From the NCBI RefSeq assembly GCF_050003625.1, contig NC_134398.1, positions 197,849,700-197,913,699 of the forward strand: 64,000 nt of DNA, written 5' to 3'. Positions 34,179 to 45,589 of this stretch are shown in pieces. The position numbers were made by a program, and so were the translations under genes. The stretch's first letter is position 1, and every line of letters starts with the position of its first letter. The notes beneath the pieces are model-generated. The model did no database searches, had not been told where the DNA came from, and worked only from the letters and a program-made list of their open reading frames with translations. This DNA comes from Haematobia irritans. Lineage: Eukaryota; Arthropoda; Insecta; Diptera; Muscidae.

Positions 34179-35969
34179 CTGTAGTTTAGACGACATATGG
34201 TTTTAACCTAAAACCAAAAACAATTATACAAATATTTATTTGAATATTTTCACAGAAAATTTGTCATAATTCATCATTATCCACTAAAGCAAAAACTTTG
34301 GTTTGATTGTTTCCAAAAGTAATTACCAACCTCGAAATTTCTTTTGACTTGTCTGATTTATTGTGGTTTTATGTGGCATGATACACAAAAAAAGATTCTC
34401 AAGGATTTTCATTGATTTTTATTTCCAGTACAGACATTAACCTTGTCATTAAATTGGAAAAACCCATTAAGTTCCAGCTCCAGTATATTGCTACACCTGC
34501 TGCTTCTCCTGATAATACGTTAGAGCTGTCTCATGTGTAAATATAAAATTTAATTATGAAAATAGACGTTCACTCTCATTCTCACTCTCTCCCTCTATAT
34601 CTATTTATCTCTCTAATGAGTGGTTAGAATATAATGCGTCGTTGGTAAGTGCATATGAATATTAATTGGTACTCGCACTCTGAGGTAATGGATATTGAAA
34701 TGACATAAATAATAGAATACCACAAGTGGTTATGTGTGAGAGTTCTTAATTTTAATTTAAGTCAATAAATTTTGTATTGTTTTTTTTTTTTTTTGAAAAA
34801 AACAATCAAATTGATTTTTGTGGTTTTTCGTAAAACAAACATCACATATTTAAAAAATTCTTTATAAAAATAATACAAATTGGAAAATTTTGCAAAAAGA
34901 ACGATACATGTGGCCAAGATTTATACACTCCCGCAGGCAAGGACTCTAGCCAAAGGTCAGTGACTCACCACGGGATATCATTCCGTGGCTTTCAATAAAA
35001 TGTGATTTACCAACCAGAGGTATTTAGGTAGTTGTCAGCTTTAATGTTTTTATTCTTTGGCATTTAATAAGAGGGATTGCTAAAATTTGAATGATACATC
35101 CCTCAACAAGATATTAAAATTTTTAATGGTTTCTCTTGCAGTCACAGCTGGCAAACAAAATCATTTATGGATTGTCACAGCACCTTTTCAGATTGCAATA
35201 AAAATTGTTAAACTGCGTGTCTCAGAAAAAAATTTAGAATATTGCTGTTCTAACCCAATATATTACAGAAAATCCTAGTCTTCTCGTTTTTGGAATTGAG
35301 TATTTCATAAACGATGTCGCCCATATTTTGTATAAAGTCTTAAGATATGAAAAAACAGAAGCATGCCTCTCATCGAAAAATCGCGTAGTTACTGAATGCG
35401 AATGAAATTGAGTCGGAATTCCATCGACAAATCATTATGACTAATAAGGCCCATTTCCATATTACTGAGATATATATAGAAAATCGACTTTTCGGCAGAT
35501 CAACTTATTGCCAAAAAAAAGTACAAAATATAAAAATGACTTTTTGAAATAGTAAAGATCGAGTGACCGACTTTTTTATTTTTTGCAAATCAAGTAAAAT
35601 CAACCAATACTAACAACATACATTTTATGCTAAACAAAATCGATTACTCTAGCTTTAACAAAATGTCGACTGTCCAATGATCATAAAATTTTAGTTTTGA
35701 TATTTTTAAAAATCAAAAATTCGAAAAATCAACTTTTCCAATTTTGAGATAATTGAAAACTGGAAGAGTCGTATTTTGCAAAATTCAAAATATTCTTCCC
35801 AAATTTTCGAAAAAATGGAAATGTCATAAAATCGTAGTTTTCATATTTTATTATTTACTCAAAATTTGCAAATATTTCCGATTTTTTTAAAATAACGACT
35901 TATTAAAAATTTGAAGAAATCCATTTTCGATTCTTGGATTCCTTATCGACTTTCACGTCGCGAATTTGT
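34179..35969. other. Unassigned sequence; family-G-like AT-rich repeats at right
   Basis: A CT-rich patch at 34568-34615 (CACTCTCTCCCTCTATATCT). From about 35280, frequent 'aaaatcgactttt'-type words recur at 40560-40760, 46140-46440 and 49340-49600, perhaps a very old repeat. No gene seen. Confidence 0.35.
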
Positions 35970-38160
35970 AAGGATTTTATTTTTATAGACAATTTTGTCA
36001 CGATTTTATTTCTATAGAACATTTTGTCAAAAATTTTATTTCTATAGAAAATTTTGTCAAAATTGTATTACTATAGAAAATTTAGTCAAAATTTTATTTC
36101 TATAGAAAATTTTGTCAAAATTGTATTTCTATAGAAAATTTTGTCAAAATTTTATTTCTATAGAAATTTTTGTCAAAATTTTATTTCTATAGAAAAATTT
36201 GTCAAAATTTTATTTCTATAGAAAGATTTGTCAAGATTTTATTTCTATAGAAAATTTTGTCAAAATTTTATTTAATATAGAAACTTTTGTCAAGATATTA
36301 TTTTTATAGAAAATTTAGTCGAAATTTTTTTCTATAGAAAATTTTATCAAAAGTTTGCTTCTATAGAAAATTTAGTCAACATTTTATTTGAATAGAAAAT
36401 TTAGTCAAAATTTTATTTGTATAGAAAATTTTGTCAAAATTTTATTTCTATAGAAAATTTTGTCTAAATTTTATTTCTATAGAAAATGTTGACAAAACTT
36501 TATTTCTATGGAAAATTTTGTCAAAACTTTACTTCCAAAGAAAATTTTTTCAAAATTTTATATTTTAGAATATTTTGTCAAAATTTTATTGCTATAGATT
36601 TTTTTTCAAAATTTTATTTCTATAGAAAATTTTGTCAAAATTTCATTTCTATAGAAAATTTCGCCAAAATTTTATTTCTATAGAAAATTTTGTCTAAATT
36701 TGATTTCTACAGAAAATTTTGACAAAACTTTATTTCTATGGATAATTTTGTCAAAACTTAACTTCCAAAGAAAATTTTGTCAAAATTTTATTTCTATAGA
36801 AAATGTTGTCAACATTTTATTTCCTTAGAATTTTTTTTCAAAATTTTATTACTATACAAAATTGTGTCAAAATTTTTTTTCTATAGAAAATTTTGTCAAA
36901 ATTTTTTTTCTATAGAAAATTTTGTCAAAATTTTTTTCTATAGAAAATTTTGTCAAAATTATATTTGCATAGAAAATTTGTCAAAATTTTATTTTTATAG
37001 AAAATTTTGTCTAAATTTTATTTCTATAGAAAATTTTGTCTAAATTTTATTTCTATAGAAAATTTTGTCTAAATTTTATTTCTATAGAAAATTTTGACAA
37101 AACTTTATTTCTATGGAAAATTTTGTCAAAACTTTACTTCCAAAGAAAATTTTGTCAAAATTTTATTTCTATAGAAAATTTTGTCAAAATTTTATTTCTA
37201 TAGAAAATTTTGTCAAAATTTTATTTCCATAGAAAATTTTGTCAAAATTTTATTTCTATAGAAAATTTTGTCTAAATTTTATTTCTATAGAAAAATTTGT
37301 CTAAATTTTATTTCTATAGAAAATTTTGACAAAACTTTATTTGTATGGAAAATTTTGTCAAAACTTTACTTCCAAAGAAAATTTTGTCAAAATTTTATTT
37401 CTATAGAAAATTTTGTCAAAATTTTATTTCCATAAAAAATTTTGTCAAAATTTTATTTCAATAGAATTTTTTTTTTTTCAAAATTTTATTTCTATAGAAA
37501 ATTTCGTCAAAATTTTATTTCCATGGAAAATTTTGTCAAAATTTTATTTCTATAGAAAATGTTGTCAAAGTTTTGTTGCTATAGAAAATTTTCTCAAAAT
37601 TTTTATTTCCATAGAATTTTTTTTTTCAAAATTTTATATCTATAGAAAATTTTGTCAAAATTTTATTTCCATGGAAATTGTTTCAAAATTTTATTTCATA
37701 GAAAATCTTGTCACAATTTTATTTCCATGGAAAATTTTGTCAAAATTTTATTTCTATAGAAAATTTTGATAAAACTTTATTTCTATGGACAATTTTGTCA
37801 AAACTTTCCTTTTAAAGAAAATTTTGTCAAAATTTTATATCTATAGAATATTTTGTCAAAATTTTATTGATATAGAAAATTTTCTCAAAATTTTACTTCT
37901 ATGTTTTCAAAATTTTATTTCTATAGAAAATTTTGTCAAAATTTTATTTCTATATAAATGTTTGTCAAAATTTTATTTCTATAGAAAATGTTTTCAAAAT
38001 TTTATTTCTATAGAAAATTTTGTCAAAATTTTATTTCTATAGAAAATATTGTGAAAATTTTATTACTATAGAAAATTTTGTCAAAATTTTATTTCTATAG
38101 AAAATATTGTCAAAATTTTATTTCTATAGAAAATTTTGTTAACATTTTATTTGTATTTTA
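35970..38160 (+). repeat. Largest 29-bp minisatellite array (plus), with higher-order repeats
   Basis: About 75 units, the most homogeneous array in the window. A variant unit (GACAAAACTTTATTTCTATG, or GAT in the last) recurs at 36491, 36721, 37096, 37328 and 37768, each followed by a second variant TTACTTCCAAAGAAAA or similar. Spacings of 230, 375, 232 and 440 show multi-unit blocks being copied. Confidence 0.9.
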
Positions 38161-38174
38161 TTTGGAGAGGACTA

Positions 38175-38455
38175 GGTCACTTTTCACTATTTTCACTAGG
38201 CAGTTCATTGTGATACCACAGTGTATACTTCTCTCTTAGCCCGATTCTATGTTAAGCTCAATGACAAGGGACCTCCTTTTTACAGCTGAATCAGAACGGA
38301 GTTCAACAATGTGGTGAAACCACTTGGCGATACTTTGAAAAACTCAGAAATATAACCAGCATTACTGAGATGGGATAATCCACCGCTGAAAAACTTGTTG
38401 GTGTTTAGCCGAAACTGGGTTTAGACCCACGGCCCTGGGTATGCTAACAACGGTG
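38175..38455 (-). mobile_element. SINE copy (minus), diverged
   Basis: Reverse complement of the SINE: 'gcagttcattgtgataccac' tail, GACCTCCTTTTTACAGC, 'gataatccaccgctgaaaaa', and a decayed head with 'gggtttagacccacggcc' in place of box B. Plus-oriented minisatellite lies to its left, minus-oriented to its right. Confidence 0.75.
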
Positions 38456-38459
38456 GTTT

Positions 38460-38620
38460 GAAAAAAATTCCTATAGAAATAAAATTTTGAAAAAATGTTC
38501 GATAAAAATAAAATTTAGCAAATATTTTCAATATAAATAAAATTTTGAAAAAAAAAATACAGAAATAAAATTTTAACAAAATTGTCTATAGAAATAAAAT
38601 TTTCGCAAAATTCATTTTTT
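38460..38620 (-). repeat. 29-bp minisatellite (minus), short
   Basis: About five units in the orientation opposite to the array left of the SINE. Confidence 0.75.
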
Positions 38621-39385
38621 ATTTTGAAAATTTTAATTTCGAGTTGTCTCGTACGATCAATTGTGAGTAAGTCCTCCCTTTTTTCGGTCCAAGCTAAATC
38701 GCCTAACCATTTAAAAATCCACGCATGTACAAATCAAAAGATATTTATACACCCAAAAAATTGTCACTAATAGGAGGGATCATTCATTGGAAAAAAAATT
38801 AACTAACCCAAACATTTGATCAATAACTCAAAAAAAAAAAAAAACATTTTTAAATTTGATAGATTTTCTCCAAATTTTGGTATATTTTTTGGCACGCGTG
38901 GTACCCGTGTTTGGGTCACTTATAAAACAATCTCTTTTTTTATTCGAAGGATGCAAGATTTTTTTCCAAATATTTAAAAAAAATCGACATTTTGGTCCTC
39001 ATTTTTTGGTAACTATTTTAACCAGAAAAATTGTCGCATTGGGAAATTTTGGCATCTCAGAAATTCAAAAAGATATTTTTGATAAGCATTTTCATCCTCA
39101 ATGTGTGACCGTTTGTTGTTTGGCATTGATCTTTACTTTGAAAAATACTATGTGCCACGCAAAAGAAAATCTGGTGGCCAATTGGCAGATATTACTTATC
39201 ATTATTAAAAGTGTTTCTCTTTCTTTATTATGAAGTTAACATTTTATCATTTAGCATTAAAAACAATACATTATGATTTCAATACCAAAAATATACCTTT
39301 TAATGGAAATCCGCAAGACTAATCAGACCCTATTATGGTGAAATATGCTAGAAAATTGAAATAAGTCCAAGACGGTTGCTCTAGT
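38621..39385. other. Unassigned
   Basis: One 125-codon frame (38856-39233) has no recognised domain and is AT-rich; I do not call it a gene. Confidence 0.35.
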
Positions 39386-40337
39386 TATACCCTCCACCAT
39401 AGGATGGGGGGTATATTAACTTTGTCATTCCGTTTGTAACACATCGAAATATTGCTCTAAGACCCCACAAAGTATATATATTCTGGGTCGTGGTGGAATT
39501 TTGAGTCGATCTGAGCATGTCCGTCCGTCTGTTAAAATCACGCTAACTTCCGAACGAAACAAGCTATCGACTTGAAACTTGGCACAAGTAGTTGTTATTG
39601 ATGTAGGTCAGACGGTATTACAAATGGGCCATATCGGTCAACTTTTACGTATAGCCCCCATATAAACGGAACCCCAAATTTGGCTTGCGAGGCCTCTAAG
39701 AGAAGCAAATTTCATCCGATCCGGCTGAAATTTGGTACATCGTGTTAGTACATGGTCTCTAACAACCATGCAAAAATTGGTCCACATCGGTCCATAACTA
39801 TATATAGCCCCCATATAAACCGATCCCCCGATTTGGCTTGCAGAGCCTCTAAGAAAAACAATTTTCATCCGATCCTGCTGAAATTTGGTACATAGTGTTA
39901 ATATATGGTCTCTAACAACCACGGAAAAATTGGACCCTATCGGTCCATAATTATATATAGCCCCCATATAAACCGATCACCAGATTTGACCTCCGGACCA
40001 CCTTGGAAGAGCAAAATTCTTCCCATTCGGTTGAAATTTGGTACGTGATGTTAGTATAGGGTATCCAACAACCATGCAGGAATTGGTTCCTATCAGTCCA
40101 TAATAATATTTAGCTCCCATATAAACCGATCCCCAGATTTGACCTCCGGTGCCTTTTGGAGAAGCAAAATTCGTCCGATCTGGTTGAAATTTGGTACGTG
40201 GTGGTAGCATATGATATTTAACAACCATGTGAGTTGAAATTTGTGGATGACAGTCTTTCGTAGAAGTTTCTATGCAATCCATGGTGGAGGGTACATAAGA
40301 TTCGGCCTGGCCGAACTTACGGCCATATATACTTGTT
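39386..40337 (+). mobile_element. HINE-A, complete copy
   Basis: Starts TATACCCTCCACCATAGGAT, then 'catcgaaatattgctctaag', a short GTCCGTCCGTCTG tract (39520-39532) and four units of about 150 bp. The hairpin TTCGGCCTGGCCGAA (40293-40307) is followed by the end TATATACTTGTT. This copy defines both termini of the family best. Confidence 0.75.
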
Positions 40338-41734
40338 TTTAATTCAATTTCGTATGGACTTTCAGACTTATCGACTTCTTGTCAAAAAGGCCGAAATCAA
40401 TGTTTTGTAATCTTCCCACAATTTATTAATGGAGTTTGCATGAAAAAGTTGATGTTAATTTTAAAATATTTCTATGGTAATTTTGAAAATATCCATTCAC
40501 GTATATAATTTATTTTCTATGCGTTAAATATCTACATATCAGCGATGAATATAAGTGTTCGAAATTATATGGTTTTACCGCAATTCCCAAAGTTTAAAAT
40601 GTAGAAAAATCGATTTTTTAAAGTTTGGAAAAAGTCGAAAATCCAATAAATCAAATTTTCTAAATTTCTAAAAAAATCGAAATATCGTCTTTTCCAATTT
40701 TTCGAAAAAAAAAGAAAACTCATATATAGACTTTTCCAAATTTTGAAACATTTTAACGATTGTTTGATTGTGATAATGATAATGCCCAATTATTATTATC
40801 TTTAAATGTGAATTTGTGATCCCACAATTGTTATTTCTAGTAATTTCTAATCAATAATAGTTGAGTTGTTCATCCGTTGATTATCAAAATACATAAAGGG
40901 AAGGACATCCATAGGAATGGGCATAGTCAAATGAAATCACTAAGGGAACCTGAGATTATGAATCTATGGATTTTTTTCGCTCCGAATTATTTTTAAAGTC
41001 ACAATATGCAGAACAATTCTTCCCGAAGGATACAAGCATATTTTGATTCTCTGCATTTCAGTCAACCACATGAATTTATGTATTCTTAATACCCAGACTA
41101 ATGATAAAATTATATTAAATGTTTTGTGTAGCCACAGAAAATACAACAAACGCTTCGAAGAAGTAGAAACAAACAAGCCGAAATCAAAACCAAATCAAAT
41201 TTCTTAACAAAATATTTCATTTTTTTTTGATAGACGACCAAGCAATCATGTTTATTAAATTTATTCGCTTAAGTAAATCTAATACGGCATTCATAAATAC
41301 GCTCAAATTTCATAATAAAATGTGGTGTGTGTGCCAAATAGGCGCACTTGGGTCCGTCTGATGGCGGGACATAATCAAATGGCTTTGGCCGTCTGTGACT
41401 TTTTCATAGTAAATTCAATGACCTTCACATGCCGATATTTTTTGTTTGTTTGTTTGTTTGTTTGTTTTGTAAACGATTGCAAATTATAATAATCAAACAA
41501 TGGGGTTGTTATTTTTATTTATTTTTTGTTGTTTCGTAGAAATACTTACAGAAAAGATACCAATTACATTTTGATACTAATGGACATGTACAAGAATGCG
41601 ATATGTTTACTTAAATAAACATCAAACCTAAATTTTGGATAAAAACTAGCATTTTTATTGGTATTGTACCTATGTCACATACGTGCTAAAAGGCATAGTG
41701 GCTTATGTGTGAGCGAAACACCTAAACACAAATA
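40338..41734. other. Unassigned; includes a (TTTG)n run
   Basis: Family-G-like AT-rich words to about 40760. TTTGTTTG repeats at 41443-41466. A less AT-rich patch at 41280-41430 ('gatggcgggacataatc', 'ctttggccgtctgtgac') is not repeat-like and could be conserved non-coding DNA, but nothing shows that directly. Confidence 0.35.
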
Positions 41735-41883
41735 TATACCATCATCCATGGATTGTGTATAAGGATCTACTAAAGACAGGCATCCACAATCGACTTACTT
41801 GGGTTGTGGTAATAGTTGCTGATGTCAAGCTAAAAACTTAAAATTCTTGACATTGGCTTCTAAGTTGTAAGTTAATCAGATAA
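41735..41883 (-). mobile_element. HINE-A terminal fragment
   Basis: 'ataccatcatccatggattg' through 'cttctaagttgtaagtta', matching the part just inside the hairpin end; followed immediately by a fresh HINE-A terminus at 41885. Confidence 0.55.
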
Positions 41884-42183
41884 AACAAGTATATACGGCC
41901 TTAAGTTCGGCCAGGCCGAATCTTCTGTATCCTCCATCATGGATTGCGTAGAAACTTCTACGAAAGACTGCAATCCACAATCGAATTACTTGGGTTGTGG
42001 TAACACTTGCCGGTGTCAAGGTACCTTAAAACTTTTTAACATCGTTTTCTAAATTGTGAGTTAGTCCATACGTGGTATATATTAGAAAAAAAGGTATATA
42101 GACGATATGGACTTTTGCACGGTACGTAGAGAGACAGAATTAAAATATGGGGGCTCTGCAAAGGGTGGTTAAATTGTAAGGGC

Positions 42184-43333
42184 CGATGTTGAATGTGAAC
42201 CACACCGAAACGCCAAGTTTTTTCCGAATTTTATTTGACATTTCTCTATTTCAGACTTACTCAATTTGAACCATGGAGAGATACACAATCCAATAACGTG
42301 TTAAAGTTATCGAGGCTTATTATGAAAATGGGCGTTCAAATCAAAATGCATATCGTGCACTTCGTGATTTTCTTGGTCAATTTGATCGTCCAAATGTGCG
42401 TACACTCGCAAAAATCGTGGAAAAATTCGAGCAAACCGGGTCTGTAGAAGATGTCAGAATACCAGTGCATGATCGTACAGCTCGTACTGCAGAAAATATT
42501 GCTGATGTTCGCGATAGTGTGGCTGAAGGGCCGTCCGCCTCAACTCGTCGTCGTGCCCAACAATTGCACCCCTCACGCTCGTCGTTGATGAACATTATGC
42601 ATAAAGACTTGCATTTACACGCTTACAAGGTGCAATTGGCTCAAGCCCTAAAGCCCTTTGACCATTCCCAACGTCGTGAATGGGCAGAATGGTTCCAAGA
42701 AATGGCAACAGTGGATGATTGTCGAAAAACCAATGCACCCACAAAGAGTGACTGTTTGGTGCGGTTTATGGGCTGGCGGTATCATCGGGCCGTATTTTTT
42801 CCAAAATGAGGCCGGTCAGGGAGTTAGTGTGAATAGTGTTCGCTATCTTGAGATGATAACGAATTTTTTATGGCCCGAATTGGAAGATATGGATGTGGAC
42901 GATATGTGGTTTCAGCAGGACGGTGCCACTTGCCACACAGCTTACGAAACAATGGCTCTTTTGCGCAACAAATTCAAAGGCCGTGTTATCTCACGTAATG
43001 GCGATGTCAATTGGCCGCCAAGATCATGTGATTTGACATCGTTGGACTTTTTTCTTTGGGGTTATTTGAAAGAAAAGGTGTACGTCGATAAGCCAGCAAC
43101 AATTCAAGATCTAAAGGATGAGATAATTCGGCACATTAACGGCATAGAACCTCCATTGTGCCTCAGCTTCATCGAAAATTTGAACCATCGAATGGAGGTA
43201 TGCCACCGAGGTCGCGGCGCCCATTTGGCCGATATTTTGTTCCATACATAATTGAGTAATACCAATATATCATAATAAAATAAAATTACAATAATTTCCT
43301 AAATAGTTTGTGTTTTATTCAAAATCAACATCG
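42184..43333 (+). mobile_element. DD41D (rosa-like) mariner-family element, copy 1
   Basis: Short imperfect terminal inverted repeats, CGATGTTGAATGTGAA at left and CGATGTTGATTTTGAA inward from the right. HINE-A sequence lies on both sides. The TA duplication is not visible at these limits, so the ends may be off by some bases; the left one could extend to GGGTGGTT at 42163. Confidence 0.65.
42273..43251 (+). pseudogene. DD41D transposase lacking the first catalytic motif
   Basis: The ATG at 42273 reads MERYTIQ, then TAA at codon 8 (42294-42296). Past it the frame continues with helix-turn-helix-like text (VKVIEAYYENGRSNQNAYRA and LAKIVEKFEQTGSVEDV). Near 42715 the frame jumps by deletion from FQEMATVDD directly into EKPMHPQRVTVWCGL. 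That removes about 30-40 residues normally holding the first Asp. The second Asp (FQQDGATCHT) and third Asp (LTSLDFFLWG) remain with 41 residues between them, the rosa-type signature. Ends DILFHT-stop. Non-functional for at least two reasons. Confidence 0.88.
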
Positions 43334-44276
43334 AACATGAACTTGATATGGACCAGTTTTTGTGTGATTGGGGATCGATTTATTTTAGGGCTATATATAA
43401 CTATAGACCGATATGGATCTAGTTAGGCATGGTTGTTAACGGCCATATACTAGCACTCGGATGAAATTTGCTCTTCCCAGAGGCTCCAAAACCAAATCTC
43501 GGGATCTGTGTATATGGGGGCTATATATGATTATGGACCGATATGGACCACTTTTGGCATGGTTGTTCGATACCATATACTAACGCCATGTACTAAATTT
43601 CAATCAGATCGGATGAATTTTACTTCTCAATAAGGCACCGGAAATCAAATCTGGGGATCGGTTTATATGGGGGCTATATATAATTATGGGCCGATATGGA
43701 CCAATTCCCGATAGAGACCATATACTAACACACGTACCAAATTTCAACCGAATCGGATGAATTATGCTCTTCGAACGGGCTCCGGAGGTCAAATCTGGGG
43801 ATCGGTTTATATGGGGGCCATATATAGTTATGGACCGATTTCGACCAATTTTTGCATGGGTTTTTGAGGCCATATATTAATACTACGTATCAAATCTCAA
43901 CTGAATCAGATGAATTTTGGTCTTCCAAGAGGCTCCGGAGGTCAAATCTGGGTATCGCTTTATATGGGGGCTATATATAATTATGGACCGAAGTAGACCA
44001 ATTTTAGCATGGTTCTTACATACCCTATACAAACACCATGTACCAAATTTCATCGGATGAAATTTGCTTCTCTTAGAGGATCCGCAAGCAAAATCTGGGG
44101 ATCGGTTTACATGTGGGCTATATATAATTATGGACCGATGTGGACCAATTTTTGCACGTTTGTTAGAGACCATGTACAAACATATGTACCAAATTTCAGC
44201 CGGATCGGATGAAATTTGCTTCTCTAAGAGGCTACGCAAGCCAAATCTGGGGATCGGTTTATATGGGGGCTATATA

Positions 44277-45209
44277 AAGGGTGATTTGTTAAGAGCTTGA
44301 TAACTTTTTTTTTGAAAAAAACGCATAAAATTTGCAAAATCTCATCGGTTCTTTATTTGAAACGTTAGATTGGTCCATGACATTTACTTTTTGAAGATAA
44401 TTTCATTTAAATGTTGACCGCGGCTGCGCTTAGGTGGTCCATTCGGAAAGTCCAATTTTGGGCAACTTTTTCGAGCATTTCGGCCGGAATAGCCCGAATT
44501 TCTTCGGAAATGTTGTCTTCCAAAGCTGGAATAGTTGCTGGCTTATTTCTGTAGACTTTAGACTTGACGTAGCCCCACAAAAAATAGTCTAAAGGCGTCA
44601 AATCGCATGATCTTGGTGGCCAACTTACCGGTCCATTTCTTGAGATGAATTGTTCTCCGAAGTTTTCCCTCAAAATGGCCATAGAATCGCGAGCTGTGTG
44701 GCATGTAGCGCCATCTTGTTGAAACCACATGTCAACCAAGTTCAGTTCTTCCATTTTTGGCAACAAAAAGTTTGTTAGCATCGAACGATAGCGATCGCCA
44801 TTCACCGTAACGTTGCGTCCAACAGCATCTTTGAAAAAATACGGTCCAATGATTCCACCAGCGTACAAACCACACCAAACAGTGCATTTTTCGGGATGCA
44901 TGGGCAGTTCTTGAACGGCTTCTGGTTGCTCTTCACTCCAAATGCGGCAATTTTGCTTATTTACGTAGCCATTCAACCAGAAATGAGTCTCATCGCTGAA
45001 CAAAATTTGTCGATAAAAAAACGGATTTTCTGCCAACTTTTCTAGGGCCCATTCACTGAAAATTCGACGTTGTGGCAGATCGTAAGTCTATTCATGATGA
45101 AATGTCAAAGCATACTCAGCATCTTTCTCTTTGACACCATGTCTGAAATCCCACGTGATCTGTCAAATACTAATGCATGAAAATCCTAACCTCAAAAGAA
45201 TCACCCTTT
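44277..45209 (-). mobile_element. DD41D mariner-family element, copy 2 (N-terminal deletion)
   Basis: 933 bp, both ends AAGGGTGATT, with a TA duplication at 44275-44276 and 45210-45211. The flanks rejoin perfectly into the HINE-A unit. After 10 bp the inverted repeats become imperfect. A full element of this type would be a few hundred bases longer. Confidence 0.88.
44407..45036 (-). pseudogene. DD41D transposase, catalytic domain only
   Basis: The frame is open from shortly upstream (TYDLPQRRIFSEWALEKL) into MAENPFFYRQ. All three catalytic residues are present: ILFSDETHFWLNG, FQQDGATCHT and LTPLDYFLWG, the last two 41 residues apart. The helix-turn-helix N-terminus is gone: in the 5' part an in-frame TAG and a short MVSKRKM frame are all that is left. 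The C-terminus ends RMDHLSAAAVNI-stop, after an apparent one-base deletion. It could be mobilised only in trans. Confidence 0.88.
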
Positions 45210-45589
45210 ATAATTATGGACCGATGTAGACTAATTTTAGCATGGTTCTTACATACCCTATACAAACACCATGTACCAAATTTCAGCCGGATCGGATGAA
45301 ATTTTCTTCTCTTAGAGGCTACGCAAGCCAAATCTGGGGATCGGTTTACATGGGGTCTATACGTAAAAGTGGACCGATATGGCCCATTTGCAATACCATC
45401 CGACTTACATCAATAACAACTACTTGTGTCAAGTTTCAAGTCGATAGCGTGTTTCGTTCGGAAGTTAGCGTGATTTAAACAGACGGACGGACGGACATGC
45501 TTAGATCGACTCGGAATTTCACCACGACCCAGAATATATATAAAAATTATGGGGTCTTAGGACAATATTTCGATGTGGTGGAGGGTATA

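Larger units (their letters stand above)
41885..45589 (-). mobile_element. HINE-A carrying two DD41D transposons
   Basis: Starts ACAAGTATATACGGCC with the TTCGGCCAGGCCGAA palindrome (41907-41921). Ends with GACGGACGGACGG (45482-45494), 'atttcaccacgacccagaat' and GGAGGGTATA. Interrupted at 42184-43333 and 44277-45209. The second insertion splits the word CTATATATAATTATGG exactly at a TA. Confidence 0.7.

Noticed and set aside
36486..38042. Several 65-118 residue frames rich in Phe, Lys, Asn and Ile
   Set aside because: Translations of the 29-bp minisatellite; frames cycle every 87 bp and have no start context or variation pattern of coding DNA.
35970..38160. CRISPR-like array (29-bp repeats)
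   Set aside because: Units are contiguous with no unique spacers, and the context is a eukaryotic genome.
38856..39233. 125-codon frame as a gene
   Set aside because: AT-rich, no recognised domain, splice signal or homologous copy in the window.
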